From an uncultured Anaerolineae bacterium (GTDB taxonomy: Bacteria; Chloroflexota; Anaerolineae; Aggregatilineales; Phototrophicaceae), in the NCBI GenBank assembly GCA_937944445.1, contig CALDYP010000071.1, positions 1-59,874 on the forward strand: DNA of 59,874 nt, read 5' to 3'. The stretch's first letter is position 1; each line of letters opens with the position of its first letter. The notes below the pieces were generated by a model. The model searched no databases and was not told the origin of the DNA. It worked only from the letters and a program-made list of their open reading frames with translations. The position numbers were made by a program, and so were the translations under genes. Positions 34,874 through 43,158 of the stretch are shown in pieces.

Positions 34874-35857
34874 ATGGGACGTTACTTTCTTGGGGTAGAC
34901 GTTGGCAACACCAAAAGCCATGCGATGATCTGCGACGATCAGGGGCGCTTGCTGGCGTTGGCTCATGGCAGTCAGGGCAATCATGAGGTGGTCGGGCGCG
35001 AGGGCTTGACGGCCACCTTGCATGCCATCGTTGACGACGCGCTGCGCCAAGCGGGGCTGCACGCCTTCGACATCGCGGGCGCGGGCTATGGCATCGCTGG
35101 CTTTGACTGGGAATGTGACCGCCCTCTGCACGATGAAGTGATCGGCGAGGTGGGGCCGCCCTGCCCCTACTTGCTGGTGAACGATGCGGTGTTGGGGCTG
35201 GTTGCAGGCACGACAGAAGGTTGGGGCGTCGTCGTCAGCGCGGGGACGAGCTGCAACGCGCGCGGGCGCGATCGACAGGGGCGCGAGGGGCGCGTGACGG
35301 GCAACGGGGCGTGGTTCGGCGAGTACGGCGGCGGGATCGAACTGGTCTATAAAGGATTGGAGATGGTCTCGCGCGCGTGGTCGCTGCGCGGGCCGCAGAC
35401 GACGCTCACTGAGAAATACGTGGCGTGCACGGGCGCGGCGGATGTCACCGATATGTTGGAGGGGTTGGCGCGCGGGCGCTATCACCTGCGCGCGACGGAC
35501 GCGCCGCTGGTCTTTCAAGCTGCCGACGAAGGCGACGCAGTCGCGCGGCAGGCGATTGTGTGGCTGGCGCAGGAGCTGACCAGCCTCGCCGTTGGCATCG
35601 CGCGGCAGCTTCACTTTGAGGGCACAACGTTTGAGTTAGTGCTGGCGGGCAGCCTCTACCGCGGCACGCCCTTGATCCACGAGGTCATCCTGTCCGAGGT
35701 GCGGCAGGTCGCCCCGCTGGCGGAACTGCGGTATCTCGACGCGCCGCCGGTGGTGGGCGGTGTGTTTTTGGGGATGGAATGCGCGGGGGTGGCGTTCGCA
35801 GCGATCCGCCAACATATCATCGAGCAGGCGCGGCAGCGGCTCTACGTCGGCAGTTGA
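34874..35857 (+). CDS. BadF/BcrA-type kinase, second copy (GlcNAc kinase-like)
   Basis: 327 residues. Motifs are FLGVDVGNTKSHAMICD (phosphate 1), GIAGFDWECDR, NDAVLGLVAG, VVSAGTSCNARG (phosphate 2) and VLAGSLYRG (adenosine). It resembles N-acetylglucosamine kinases of the BadF family and is a distant paralogue of the product of the gene at 19874. It lies 43 bases after the LacI gene and is probably co-transcribed, so it should phosphorylate the imported sugar; substrate unproven. Confidence 0.85.
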   Translation: MGRYFLGVDVGNTKSHAMICDDQGRLLALAHGSQGNHEVVGREGLTATLHAIVDDALRQAGLHAFDIAGAGYGIAGFDWECDRPLHDEVIGEVGPPCPYLLVNDAVLGLVAGTTEGWGVVVSAGTSCNARGRDRQGREGRVTGNGAWFGEYGGGIELVYKGLEMVSRAWSLRGPQTTLTEKYVACTGAADVTDMLEGLARGRYHLRATDAPLVFQAADEGDAVARQAIVWLAQELTSLAVGIARQLHFEGTTFELVLAGSLYRGTPLIHEVILSEVRQVAPLAELRYLDAPPVVGGVFLGMECAGVAFAAIRQHIIEQARQRLYVGS

Positions 35858-35904
35858 GCGAGATAGACGGGGCGGCAGCGCCGACAGTCGAAAGGGAACA
35901 GAAG

Positions 35905-37080
35905 ATGTTAGTCCGCACGGGAAAGCTGGAGATCACGCCATCGTTAGAGCGCACCGTTTATCTGGCGGGGTTTGCGAGCAACAAACCCGCCACGCGCGTT
36001 CAAGATCCGCTGTGGGCGCGCTGCCTGCTGCTGGAAAAAGACGATCTGCGCGTGGCGTGGGTGATGTGCGATCTGATCGGCCTCAACCGCAGCGTGTGCC
36101 AACAGCTCGAGGCGCGCCTGCGGGAACGCCTGCCCGCGCTGCACCTGCTCATCGCCTGCACGCATACCCACTTCGGCCCGGACACGATCGGGTTCTGGGG
36201 GCCATCGCTGGGCGTGACCGGCGTCGACCCGGTGTACTTCGCGGCGCTGCTTGCCAAGATTGAAGCGCTGGTGCTGGCCACGAGCGAGCAGCCGCCAACC
36301 CCTTGCGACCTGCGCACGGCGCGCGTGCGCGTTCCGAACGTCGCCAAGAACTACCGCGACGAGCACATCACCGATGAAGAAGCGACCTGCCTTCAGTGGC
36401 TCGATCACGCAGGGAAGGCCGTGGCGACGTGGGTGATCTACCCCTGCCACCCTGAGGCGGTCACGTATGACTGGACGGACATCACCAGCGACTACGGCCA
36501 CGGCCTGCGCGAAACGCTAGAAGAAGTGGCGGGCGGCATGGCCTTTTTCGCTGTCGGGGCGCTGGGCGGGATGATGTCCCCCACGCCCACCGACCAAACC
36601 CATGAGCAGACCTACGCGATGGGCAAGACCATCGCTGAGGCGGCGTTGGGGGCGCTGGCGCGCGCGCCGATCCAGATGATCCCGCCGCTGGCGCTCGCAC
36701 GGCACGAGGTGCGCTTCCCGCTGCGCAATGAGCTGTACGTACAGGCGATGCTGCTGGGTTTGTTTGAAGATCGGCGCGACGCGGACGGCTTCATCACCAC
36801 TGAGACGAGCCAACTGCGGGTAGGCGATGCGCTGCTGGTGACCGTGCCCGGCGAGCTGTTCCCGCGGGTGGGGCTGCACCTCAAAGAGGCGCTGCGGCGC
36901 GACGGCGTGGAGGTGGTCGGCGTGGTGGGGCTGGTCAACGACGAGTTAGGCTACCTGCTGCACCCGGAGGATTTCACCTTCCCGCAGAACTATCTTGAGC
37001 CGGGCAAGCAGTACGAGGAGAGCATGTCCCCCGGGCCGGACGCCGTGCCCGCCCTGTTGAGCGTGTGGGGCCTGTCATGA
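35905..37080 (+). CDS. Neutral ceramidase N-terminal-domain-like hydrolase
   Basis: 391 residues. The opening GKLEITPSLERTVYLAGF, DPLWARCLLLE and WVMCDLIGL, then CTHTHFGPD and YPCHPEAV, match the metal-binding N-terminal domain of neutral/alkaline ceramidases. It lacks the C-terminal domain and a signal peptide, so a true ceramidase is unlikely; cytosolic amide hydrolysis of a small substrate is more plausible. Start at 35905 has GGGA 7 bases upstream. It stands between the BadF kinase and the DegT aminotransferase. Confidence 0.82.
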   Translation: MLVRTGKLEITPSLERTVYLAGFASNKPATRVQDPLWARCLLLEKDDLRVAWVMCDLIGLNRSVCQQLEARLRERLPALHLLIACTHTHFGPDTIGFWGPSLGVTGVDPVYFAALLAKIEALVLATSEQPPTPCDLRTARVRVPNVAKNYRDEHITDEEATCLQWLDHAGKAVATWVIYPCHPEAVTYDWTDITSDYGHGLRETLEEVAGGMAFFAVGALGGMMSPTPTDQTHEQTYAMGKTIAEAALGALARAPIQMIPPLALARHEVRFPLRNELYVQAMLLGLFEDRRDADGFITTETSQLRVGDALLVTVPGELFPRVGLHLKEALRRDGVEVVGVVGLVNDELGYLLHPEDFTFPQNYLEPGKQYEESMSPGPDAVPALLSVWGLS

Positions 37081-37085
37081 TCACA

Positions 37086-37107
37086 GGGACGCGGCCTGCC
37101 GCGCCCG
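37086..37107 (+). repeat. Degenerate REP-like palindrome, type A
   Basis: GGGACGCGGCCTGCCGCGCC keeps most of the type A hairpin, but the GTAG foot reads ACAG and one arm has a T-to-C change. It sits 5 bases after the ceramidase-like gene. Confidence 0.7.
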
Positions 37108-37143
37108 TCAGTTGGAAAATAGTCAATATTTTAGGAGAGAACG

Positions 37144-38415
37144 ATGAACGAATTGGCGCTGTTGGGTGGTGAGAAAGCGCGTGTCAAAGCCTACCCGGAG
37201 TGGCCCGTCCACGATGAGCGCGAGATCGAAGCGGTGACGCGCGTCATCAAGAGCGGGCGCTGGGGCGGCTTCCCCTATCCGGGGCCGGAAACGGCTGAGT
37301 TCGTGCGGCGGTTCTGTGCGCTGCACGGGGCTGAATATGGCGTGGCCATGATGAACGGCACGGTGACGTTAGAGGTGGCGCTGCGGGCGGCTGACATCGG
37401 TTGGGGGGATGAGGTGCTCGTGCCGGCCTACACCTTCGCGGCCACGGCCAGCGCCCCGATTGCGGCGGGCGCGATCCCGGTCATCGTCGACGTTGACCCG
37501 AATAACTTTTGCATCGACCCGCAAGCGGCGGAGGCCGCCATCACCGAGCGCACGAAGGCCATCATCCCGGTGCATCTGGGCGCGCAAATGGCCGACATGG
37601 ACGCGATCATGGCGCTGGCCGAAAAGTATCACCTTGTCGTGATCGAGGACTGCGCCCACGCGCACGGCGCGCGCTGGCGCGGGCAGGGCGCAGGAACGAT
37701 CGGCGATTTCGGGTCGTTCAGCCTGCAATCCAGCAAGATCATGACAGCGGGCGAGGGCGGCATCCTGCTCTGCAAGAGCCAAGAGATGATGTACCGCGCG
37801 GCCAGCATCATCAACTGTGGACGCCCTGCCGACCCCGAGCACAAGATCTACACGATGGGCGCGAACTATCGCATGGGCGAGCTGCAAGCGGCGCTGCTCA
37901 ACGTGGCGATTGAGCGCTTCCCTCAACAAACCACCGAGCGCCAAGAGATGGCCGACTACATGGACGAAGCCTTGAGCGAAGTGCCGGGCGTGCGCGTGCT
38001 GCGCCGTGACCCGCGCATCACCACGCGCGCCGTCTACCGCTACATCTTCGCCGTTGACCCTGCGCAGTTCGGCGGGGCGACGCACGACCTGATCTGCGCA
38101 GCGCTCGACGCGGAAGGCGTGGATTGCTGGGTCGGCTACGAGGCGATGCACCATTACAGCCTGTTCCAGCCCCACCTCAGCAAGTTGCCCGTGCCAGCGG
38201 CATATCCCGAGCGCTTCCAGTTCGATCAGATGCGCTTCCCTGTGGCAGAGCAGGCCTGCGAAGCCGAAGCCGTCTGGCTGGACGAGAGCATCTTCCGCAG
38301 CGGGCGCGAGGGCGTAGACGACGCCGTCAACGCCCTCAAGAAGATTCAAGCCCGCTTCAGCAGCGATCCCGCGCTCGTGCAATCCCTGCGCGAGAAGCTG
38401 GCGCAGATGCACTAG
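37144..38415 (+). CDS. DegT/DnrJ/EryC1/StrS-family PLP aminotransferase
   Basis: 423 residues of the fold type I sugar/cyclitol aminotransferases. K198 in SLQSSKIMTAGEGG is the PLP lysine, D169 in VIEDCAHAHGA binds the pyridine nitrogen, and VPAYTFAATASAP and YRMGELQAALL are family blocks. Such enzymes make or break keto-sugar and inosose amines using glutamate or glutamine. AGGAG lies 6 bases before the ATG. Its place in the LacI-BadF-hydrolase locus suggests amino-sugar or aminocyclitol metabolism. Confidence 0.93.
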   Translation: MNELALLGGEKARVKAYPEWPVHDEREIEAVTRVIKSGRWGGFPYPGPETAEFVRRFCALHGAEYGVAMMNGTVTLEVALRAADIGWGDEVLVPAYTFAATASAPIAAGAIPVIVDVDPNNFCIDPQAAEAAITERTKAIIPVHLGAQMADMDAIMALAEKYHLVVIEDCAHAHGARWRGQGAGTIGDFGSFSLQSSKIMTAGEGGILLCKSQEMMYRAASIINCGRPADPEHKIYTMGANYRMGELQAALLNVAIERFPQQTTERQEMADYMDEALSEVPGVRVLRRDPRITTRAVYRYIFAVDPAQFGGATHDLICAALDAEGVDCWVGYEAMHHYSLFQPHLSKLPVPAAYPERFQFDQMRFPVAEQACEAEAVWLDESIFRSGREGVDDAVNALKKIQARFSSDPALVQSLREKLAQMH

Positions 38416-38476
38416 GCGGGTGCGATGGCCAAACGCTGGAACCTGCCGTTCGGGATTGCCCACACCTTGTGAGCGG

Positions 38477-39004
38477 TCAACCACTGATGCGGTATACCGC
38501 GTCTACTTTGAAGCGCTGCTTGAAATCTTCCACGAGCGAGGGCCGCACCACCACACAGGCCAGCCGATACGCGCGCCGCTTCAGCAGGTCAAAGGCCGAT
38601 TGAAACCCGGCGTTGTGTTTCAATTCTAGCGGCCCCAACTCGTCGATGACGAGCAGATCGCAGGGGGGGGCCGCTGCGAGGACGGCGTCCCCCCAACGCA
38701 GCGCCTCGTCGTTGAACTGCCACTGCGGGGTAGGCGAGGTAGGGTCAGGTTCGGGGCGGCGGGTCGCGAGGCGGCGCGGTTGGCCCGTGCTGAGGTCGTG
38801 CAGGTCAATCGCAATCCGCACGTCGTCCACGTAGATGCCCAATGAGAGCAACCCGCAGACGAGGCCGCCGCTGGCCGTCACATGGCGCACCAATGCCGCG
38901 CAGTAGCTCGTCTTGCCTGTGCCGCTCTCGCCGCTGATGACAACGATCTTCGAACTCCGATTAAACTGCGTCCAAAGGCCTTCTGGTGTAGGTGGGGGAA
39001 TCAT
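38477..39004 (-). CDS. THEP1-like nucleoside triphosphatase
   Basis: 175 residues. Walker A GESGTGKT (25-32), a segment GGLVCGLLSLGIYVDD, and Walker B LLVIDELGPLEL fit the NTPase_1/THEP1 family of small P-loop NTPases, whose biological role is poorly known. The start overlaps the end of the FecE-type ATPase gene by 4 bases (ATGA), so the two are coupled. It converges on the aminotransferase gene with about 60 bases between. Confidence 0.82.
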   Translation of the reverse strand: MIPPPTPEGLWTQFNRSSKIVVISGESGTGKTSYCAALVRHVTASGGLVCGLLSLGIYVDDVRIAIDLHDLSTGQPRRLATRRPEPDPTSPTPQWQFNDEALRWGDAVLAAAPPCDLLVIDELGPLELKHNAGFQSAFDLLKRRAYRLACVVVRPSLVEDFKQRFKVDAVYRISG

Positions 39005-39789
39005 CGCTGCCTCGGCAAAATGGCGCGGGCAACGCTGCCGCTCTGGTCGTAGATCACTTCCGTGTCTAGTTCATAGGCTGCGCTGAGCAGCGGTTCCGTC
39101 AAGACATGGGCCGGGCTGCCGTCAGCCAACACATGCCCCTCTTGCAGCAGCAGCACTTTGTGCGCGTAGACCAGCGCGTTGTTGGGCACATGTGAGGCGA
39201 TCACGAAGGAAAGCCCCTGCTCGGCAAGTTGGGCGACGATGTTCATCACGCGCTGCTGGTTGTTCAGGTCAAGGTGGGAATCGGGTTCGTCCATCAGCAG
39301 GACGCGGCACTGCTGCGCCAGCCCGCGCGCGATCATGACAAGCTGCTGTTGCCCCCCGCTGAGCTGGCTGAAGGGCACATCGGCCAGCGCCAACATCCCG
39401 ACTGAATTCAACGCATCCTCGGCGATGTCAACGTCTGGCTGGCGCGGCACGCCAAACAGCCCCAAGTGCGGCGCGCGCCCCATGAGCACGATCTGGCGCA
39501 CGGTGTAGGCAAATGGGACTGCGTAGGTCTGTGGGATGAGGCCCACGCGCTTGGCGCGTTCCGCTGCAGACAGGCTGAAGAGCGGCTGCTCACCCACCTT
39601 GACCGTGCCTGCTTGTGGGCGCAGCACCCCGCTGAGGCAGCGCATGAGCGTTGATTTGCCGCTGCCGTTGCGCCCCAGCAGGTAGACTATCTGACCTGTT
39701 TCAACTTCAAGCGACACCTCATGCAGCACTGTGTGCCTGTCATGATAGGAATGGGTGAGGTGATCAGCACGGAGAAGGGTTTGTGTCAT
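39001..39789 (-). CDS. FecE/BtuD-type ABC transporter ATPase (orphan)
   Basis: 262 residues. Walker A GRNGSGKS (39-46), signature LSGGQQQLV, Walker B VLLMDEPDSHLDL and switch His in VIASHVPN are intact. Features such as IPQTYAVPFAYTVRQIVLMGRAPHLG are typical of ATPases for iron-siderophore, heme or cobalamin uptake. No FecCD-type permease or metal-binding protein gene is nearby; the only partner is the THEP1-like NTPase downstream. Confidence 0.9.
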   Translation of the reverse strand: MTQTLLRADHLTHSYHDRHTVLHEVSLEVETGQIVYLLGRNGSGKSTLMRCLSGVLRPQAGTVKVGEQPLFSLSAAERAKRVGLIPQTYAVPFAYTVRQIVLMGRAPHLGLFGVPRQPDVDIAEDALNSVGMLALADVPFSQLSGGQQQLVMIARGLAQQCRVLLMDEPDSHLDLNNQQRVMNIVAQLAEQGLSFVIASHVPNNALVYAHKVLLLQEGHVLADGSPAHVLTEPLLSAAYELDTEVIYDQSGSVARAILPRQR

Positions 39790-39901
39790 TGACTATGGCT
39801 TGCATATGGCGCGAAGCCCGTTGAGGCTTGGCGCTGCGTAGGTCAAATTAGCTACAAGCATACTACAAAACACGGCGCTAAGAGAAGACGAAGAATTAAA
39901 T

Positions 39902-40136
39902 CGTAGGGACAAGGCCTGCCCTGTCCGGTTTCCCACGCGCGGACGCGGCAGGTCGCGTCCCTACGCCACCCGTTACCCGACATGCGGACGCGGCAGGCCG
40001 CGTCCCTACATCACCCGTTACCCGACATGCGGACGCGGCAGGTCGCGTCCCTACACCACCCGTTACCCGACATGCGGACGCGGCAGGCCGCGTCCCTACA
40101 TCACCCACGTCGTAGGGACAGGGCCTGCCCTGTCCG
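39902..40136. repeat. REP/BIME-like array: type B, four reverse type A units at 45-bp period, type B
   Basis: A type B copy (39903-39926, one arm mismatch) is followed by four reverse type A palindromes, three of them in exact 45-bp tandem units (39967, 40012, 40057), then a forward type B copy (40111-40134). Central arms alternate GGTCGCG and GGCCGCG from unit to unit. All units keep the CTAC/GTAG foot. The array fills most of the 39790-40160 gap; nothing else was found there apart from the start region of the FecE-type gene. Confidence 0.88.
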
Positions 40137-40160
40137 GTTTCCGCAGGGGCTGGGGCAGAT

Positions 40161-40895
40161 TTAGTTATCGGCCAACCGCCGCTCGAGGATCAAGATGCGG
40201 GCATTGACCAACGGAGAGCGTTCCGTGGCAACTTCAAGATATTGGCGGTAGGCGTCCAGCGCGGCTTGATCACGGCCTGCGGTGTAATGGATGTCGCCGA
40301 TGCGCAGCAGGGCCGCCGCGCTCTCAGGGTTGAGGGCAAGAGCCTGTTCAGCATCTGTGAGGGCGCTGGCGAGGTCGGCGTTGCGTTCGTGGATGCGGCT
40401 GCGCTCCAGCAACAGGGCATCGTCTGCGGGCGCAAGGGCCACTGCGCGGCTGATGTCGGCCAGCGCGCCGTCGAAATCGTTGAGGAACAGCATCAATTCG
40501 CTGCGCCACCGCAGCCATTCGACGTTCGTCGGCTCAAGGAACAGCGCCACGGACAGATCAGCGAGGCCTTGGCCGATGCGATTGGCGAATAAGTTGGCGC
40601 GGCTGCGCACCGCGTAGGCCGCCGCGAACGACGCATCTTGAGCGATCACAAAATCTGCATCGGCGATGGCTTGCGCCGTGTTGCGCTCCAGCATGATGCC
40701 GACGGGTTCAAGGCAGGCGTTGGCGCGGTCGAGGTAGGCGCTCAGCGGGTCTTGCGCGGTGAGCGCTGTATCACAGGCTACAGGCTGGCTCTGTGCAATG
40801 GCGCTAAACGATATTGCCGTCAGCACAGCTGCGCCGACGAAAAACAGGCGAAGTGCTTTGGGCTGTATTCTCAGATGGTTGAATTCAAAGGGCAT
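40161..40895 (-). CDS. Secreted or anchored TPR protein
   Basis: 244 residues from ATG at 40895. A positively charged start and a hydrophobic stretch (LFFVGAAVLTAISFSAIAQS) form a signal peptide. Four to five TPR units follow (for example AAAYAVRSRANLFANRIGQGL, split by the usual A/G pattern, and AAALLRIGDIHYTAGRDQAAL). It probably acts as an extracytoplasmic scaffold; partner unknown. An earlier GTG at 40919 is possible but less likely. Confidence 0.8.
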   Translation of the reverse strand: MPFEFNHLRIQPKALRLFFVGAAVLTAISFSAIAQSQPVACDTALTAQDPLSAYLDRANACLEPVGIMLERNTAQAIADADFVIAQDASFAAAYAVRSRANLFANRIGQGLADLSVALFLEPTNVEWLRWRSELMLFLNDFDGALADISRAVALAPADDALLLERSRIHERNADLASALTDAEQALALNPESAAALLRIGDIHYTAGRDQAALDAYRQYLEVATERSPLVNARILILERRLADN

Positions 40896-40903
40896 GATTT
40901 TTA

Positions 40904-40936
40904 TTAATATACCCCCCACAAACGTTTAATGCTCAT
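40904..40936 (-). other. Possible leader peptide upstream of the TPR gene
   Basis: AAGGAG (40950-40945) stands 8 bases before an ATG that encodes MSIKRLWGVY and stop, ending 8 bases before the TPR start. It has the best ribosome-binding site in the region and is out of frame with the TPR gene. It could be a leader peptide or chance. Confidence 0.3.
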
Positions 40937-41130
40937 TACTTATTCTCCTTGATTGTTTGACTATTCGAGCGCTTGCTCAATTTATATCATATGATATTTC
41001 ACAGGCAGGGTAAATTAAGGGCTAATGAAAAATAAAACTTAATATTTTAAGAAAATTAGCCGTGCAAAGCGTTGACTCGTCCCAGCGCCCGCAGTTGAGG
41101 TCGTTTGAAAATCAGATACGGGGTAAAAGT
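40937..41130. other. AT-rich intergenic stretch with a 14-bp palindrome
   Basis: Clearly richer in A+T than its surroundings and without a credible gene. ATATCATATGATAT (40984-40997) is a perfect palindrome and may be an operator for the TPR gene. I see no other structure. Confidence 0.4.
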
Positions 41131-41150
41131 GGGGGGCGCGCCCCCCCACA
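41131..41150 (-). terminator. GC-rich palindrome ending the DUF4258 gene
   Basis: GGGGGGCGCGCCCCCC (41131-41146) is a perfect palindrome 13-28 bases past the DUF4258 stop; on the minus strand ACTTTTACC follows. A Rho-independent terminator is plausible. Confidence 0.5.
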
Positions 41151-41158
41151 AACACAGC

Positions 41159-41470
41159 TCAACAGGCCTCATCCTCTTCCCAATAGAAGTCTTTGTGAGT
41201 AGAACCCAAGCCGGGCTTGCGACAGCGGCGGTTTTTTTCCCAATATGCGGTGATGATGACCCTGCGGTCTTTGCTAGCTACAACGCGGATTCCATAGTAA
41301 CGATGCGCCTCGTGGTGGCTCGGCAGGCCGACCAAGTGCGCGCTGGTGAGGACGTAGTGAACGGCATCGCGCTTGCGGCACGCCTTGCCATGTTTCAGGA
41401 TGTAGTCTACAGCAGCTTGTGGAATGCTGCGCTGCTTTTGGCGATGTTCGGCATGGTCGGTGATAATCAT
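41159..41470 (-). CDS. DUF4258-like small protein
   Basis: 103 basic residues. The start MIITDHAEHRQKQRSIPQ and the strand pair YGIRVVASKDRRVIITAYW match DUF4258, a RelE/BrnT-like fold that includes toxin-like proteins. No antitoxin gene adjoins it, so a toxin role is not supported. GGAGG precedes the ATG by 7 bases. It is a lone gene between intergenic regions of higher A+T content. Confidence 0.65.
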   Translation of the reverse strand: MIITDHAEHRQKQRSIPQAAVDYILKHGKACRKRDAVHYVLTSAHLVGLPSHHEAHRYYGIRVVASKDRRVIITAYWEKNRRCRKPGLGSTHKDFYWEEDEAC

Positions 41471-41624
41471 GGGTCACCCTCCCTTCCTGTTTATCGTAAA
41501 AAATAGCATACCCCTCTTGCTGTTTTGTGTGGTGTAAATTCTTATAAAAATCTGCTGCATCCCCTCAAGAAAGGGGGGATTTAGTCAGCGTTGGGCAATC
41601 GTGCAGCGTCAATTGGCGCTTTCG

Positions 41625-41633
41625 TGCTATGAT
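41625..41633 (+). promoter_or_regulatory. Extended -10 of the secreted protein gene
   Basis: TGC-TATGAT, 43 bases before the start codon at 41677. No clear -35. Confidence 0.5.
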
Positions 41634-41676
41634 GATGCGTAGCTTGTAACACGTGCTCTTAGGGGGCAGGCGTCTC

Positions 41677-42717
41677 ATGAAACGACTTTTCGTGCTTTTC
41701 GTTGTGTTTAGCAGCGTGGCGCTGGCAGCGCGGGCGCAGGTTGCACCTGATGCGCGCTTCCTGATCGCTGATCTTGGGTTGGAACTGCCCGTGCCCTCTC
41801 GCTGGACGTATCGGGAAGGGGACGGCGTTTACTTTGCTGCCACTGACGCGGACATCGACGCCGTGTTAGACGACAACCCCGCCACCGTGCCCAGCACGCC
41901 GGTGATTCAGATGGTGGCTGTCCAGTTGCAGAATCCGCAGGCAGTGACGGCCCTGCCCCTGCGCGATGCGTTCAACACGGCGGCGCGCCAACTCCAATTC
42001 AACACGTCTGATGAGCCGCTGCCGTCGTCGGTGTTGGGGCGCTTGGCGCTCACGGGCTTCGGCACGCGCCAGAACGCGGGCTTCATCCTGACGGTGTGGC
42101 TTCAGGATGAGCGGCTCGTGCTGTTGAGCATGACCACGCCAGACGCGGCCAGCGCGCAAGCGCAAGCGCGGGCGTGGGGCACAATCCTCTCCACCATCCA
42201 AGCTGTGGACGCGCTGCCGTTGGAGCGTCGGGCGGTCTCTACCTATGGGTTTGAGATGGCCTACCCAGAAGGGTGGACAGTGCTCAACTTGGAGGCCGGT
42301 GGCTTGTTCGGCGTGTTTGAGACCGCCGCGGACGCGCAGCTCGTCGCCAGCGGCACAGCCACCAGCGGCATCCGCGATTCGTCTGTGGTGGTGTCGGTCA
42401 ATCGCTTTGAGGAACTGCGCCTAACGGACGACAGCCCGACGACTGCCCTGCAAACCATCCTCTCGGCTAACCTCGGATTGACCGAGCAGGTGACGCACGG
42501 CGAGTTCTTCGTCAACGGGATGAGCGGCACAGGGCTGTACGGCAAGATGCCCAATGGGCGCTGGCTGTACGTCGTGGGCGTGCTCGACACGGTCAACGAC
42601 CTCGTGTTCTTCTACATGTTGGCTGCCCCCACCGAGGCGCGCCTGCTGGAGCTGCAACCCACCTACCTGACGATGCTGCACAGCACCAACCTCGACCTCA
42701 GCCAGCTGCCGCGCTAG
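41677..42717 (+). CDS. Secreted protein with two PsbP/LpqN-like regions
   Basis: 346 residues. Signal peptide MKRLFVLFVVFSSVALAARAQ, then two similar halves, each opening with a 'P-W' motif: LPVPSRWTYREG and MAYPEGWTVLNLEAG. Such segments occur in PsbP/DUF1795-type folds common in secreted proteins of unknown function. The DUF3352 protein encoded at 43159 ends with a similar region (SISYPTEWG). ATG at 41677 is chosen because the signal peptide then begins correctly. Its stop overlaps the stop of the convergent MazG-like gene within CTAG. Confidence 0.75.
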   Translation: MKRLFVLFVVFSSVALAARAQVAPDARFLIADLGLELPVPSRWTYREGDGVYFAATDADIDAVLDDNPATVPSTPVIQMVAVQLQNPQAVTALPLRDAFNTAARQLQFNTSDEPLPSSVLGRLALTGFGTRQNAGFILTVWLQDERLVLLSMTTPDAASAQAQARAWGTILSTIQAVDALPLERRAVSTYGFEMAYPEGWTVLNLEAGGLFGVFETAADAQLVASGTATSGIRDSSVVVSVNRFEELRLTDDSPTTALQTILSANLGLTEQVTHGEFFVNGMSGTGLYGKMPNGRWLYVVGVLDTVNDLVFFYMLAAPTEARLLELQPTYLTMLHSTNLDLSQLPR

Positions 42718-43037
42718 CGTTCGTCACCGCTGCCGCGCAGTTGGCCGCGCTGCTGGCGGCTCGCCAGCTTGTCGAGGTTCGCATGGGCGATCTCATCGAG
42801 CGACAAGCTCAGCGCGTCCGCCAGCACCGCCAGATACCACAGCACATCGCCCAGTTCGGCTTGCAGGTCGCCGCGGATGGCCTCAACGGGGTAATCCCCG
42901 CGCAGCACTTTCTTGAGCTTGTTCTGGATTTCGCCCGCTTCGCCGCCCAACCCCAGAGCGAGGTAGGCGAGCAGGTGTTCATTCTCCGCCAGCAGCGTTT
43001 GGCGCGCGTTGGCTTGATACTCGTTGAAGGTCAACAT
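42714..43037 (-). CDS. MazG-like nucleotide pyrophosphohydrolase
   Basis: 107 residues. Helical EHLLAYLALGLGGEAGEIQNKLKK carries the acidic metal-binding EAGE motif, and AELGDVLWYLAVLADAL supplies the second E..D motif. These small all-alpha enzymes hydrolyse non-canonical NTPs. ATG at 43037 has AGGGA 6 bases upstream; the open frame runs 16 codons further but lacks similarity to the family there. Confidence 0.9.
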   Translation of the reverse strand: MLTFNEYQANARQTLLAENEHLLAYLALGLGGEAGEIQNKLKKVLRGDYPVEAIRGDLQAELGDVLWYLAVLADALSLSLDEIAHANLDKLASRQQRGQLRGSGDER

Positions 43038-43066
43038 GAGCGTTCCCTTGTGGCGTAGCATGCAAA

Positions 43067-43148
43067 CGGGCGTGGACTGTCCCACGCCCGCGGTTCATGA
43101 TATGAGAGAGGTGCTGTGTCTGTCGAGAGGGGCATTGTGCTGCCCCTC
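43067..43148 (-). terminator. Two hairpins downstream of the DUF3352 gene
   Basis: GAGGGGCA (43127-43134) pairs with TGCCCCTC (43141-43148), and CGGGCGTGG (43067-43075) with CCACGCCCG (43082-43090). Read on the minus strand the second is followed by TTTG. Together they probably end the 43159 transcript before the MazG-like gene. Confidence 0.55.
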
Positions 43149-43158
43149 ATGACGTCGT

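Noticed and set aside
38425..38472. 15-codon frame MAKRWNLPFGIAHTL after the aminotransferase
   Set aside because: Too short, no clear ribosome-binding site, and it lies between two convergent genes; most likely chance.
39937..40104. Regular 45-bp repeats as a CRISPR array
   Set aside because: The repeats are tandem with no unique spacers, the core is a self-complementary palindrome shared with scattered single copies, and no cas gene is present.
41159..41470. DUF4258 gene as part of a toxin-antitoxin pair
   Set aside because: No small antitoxin-like gene adjoins it on either side; the flanks are an intergenic palindrome and a promoter region.
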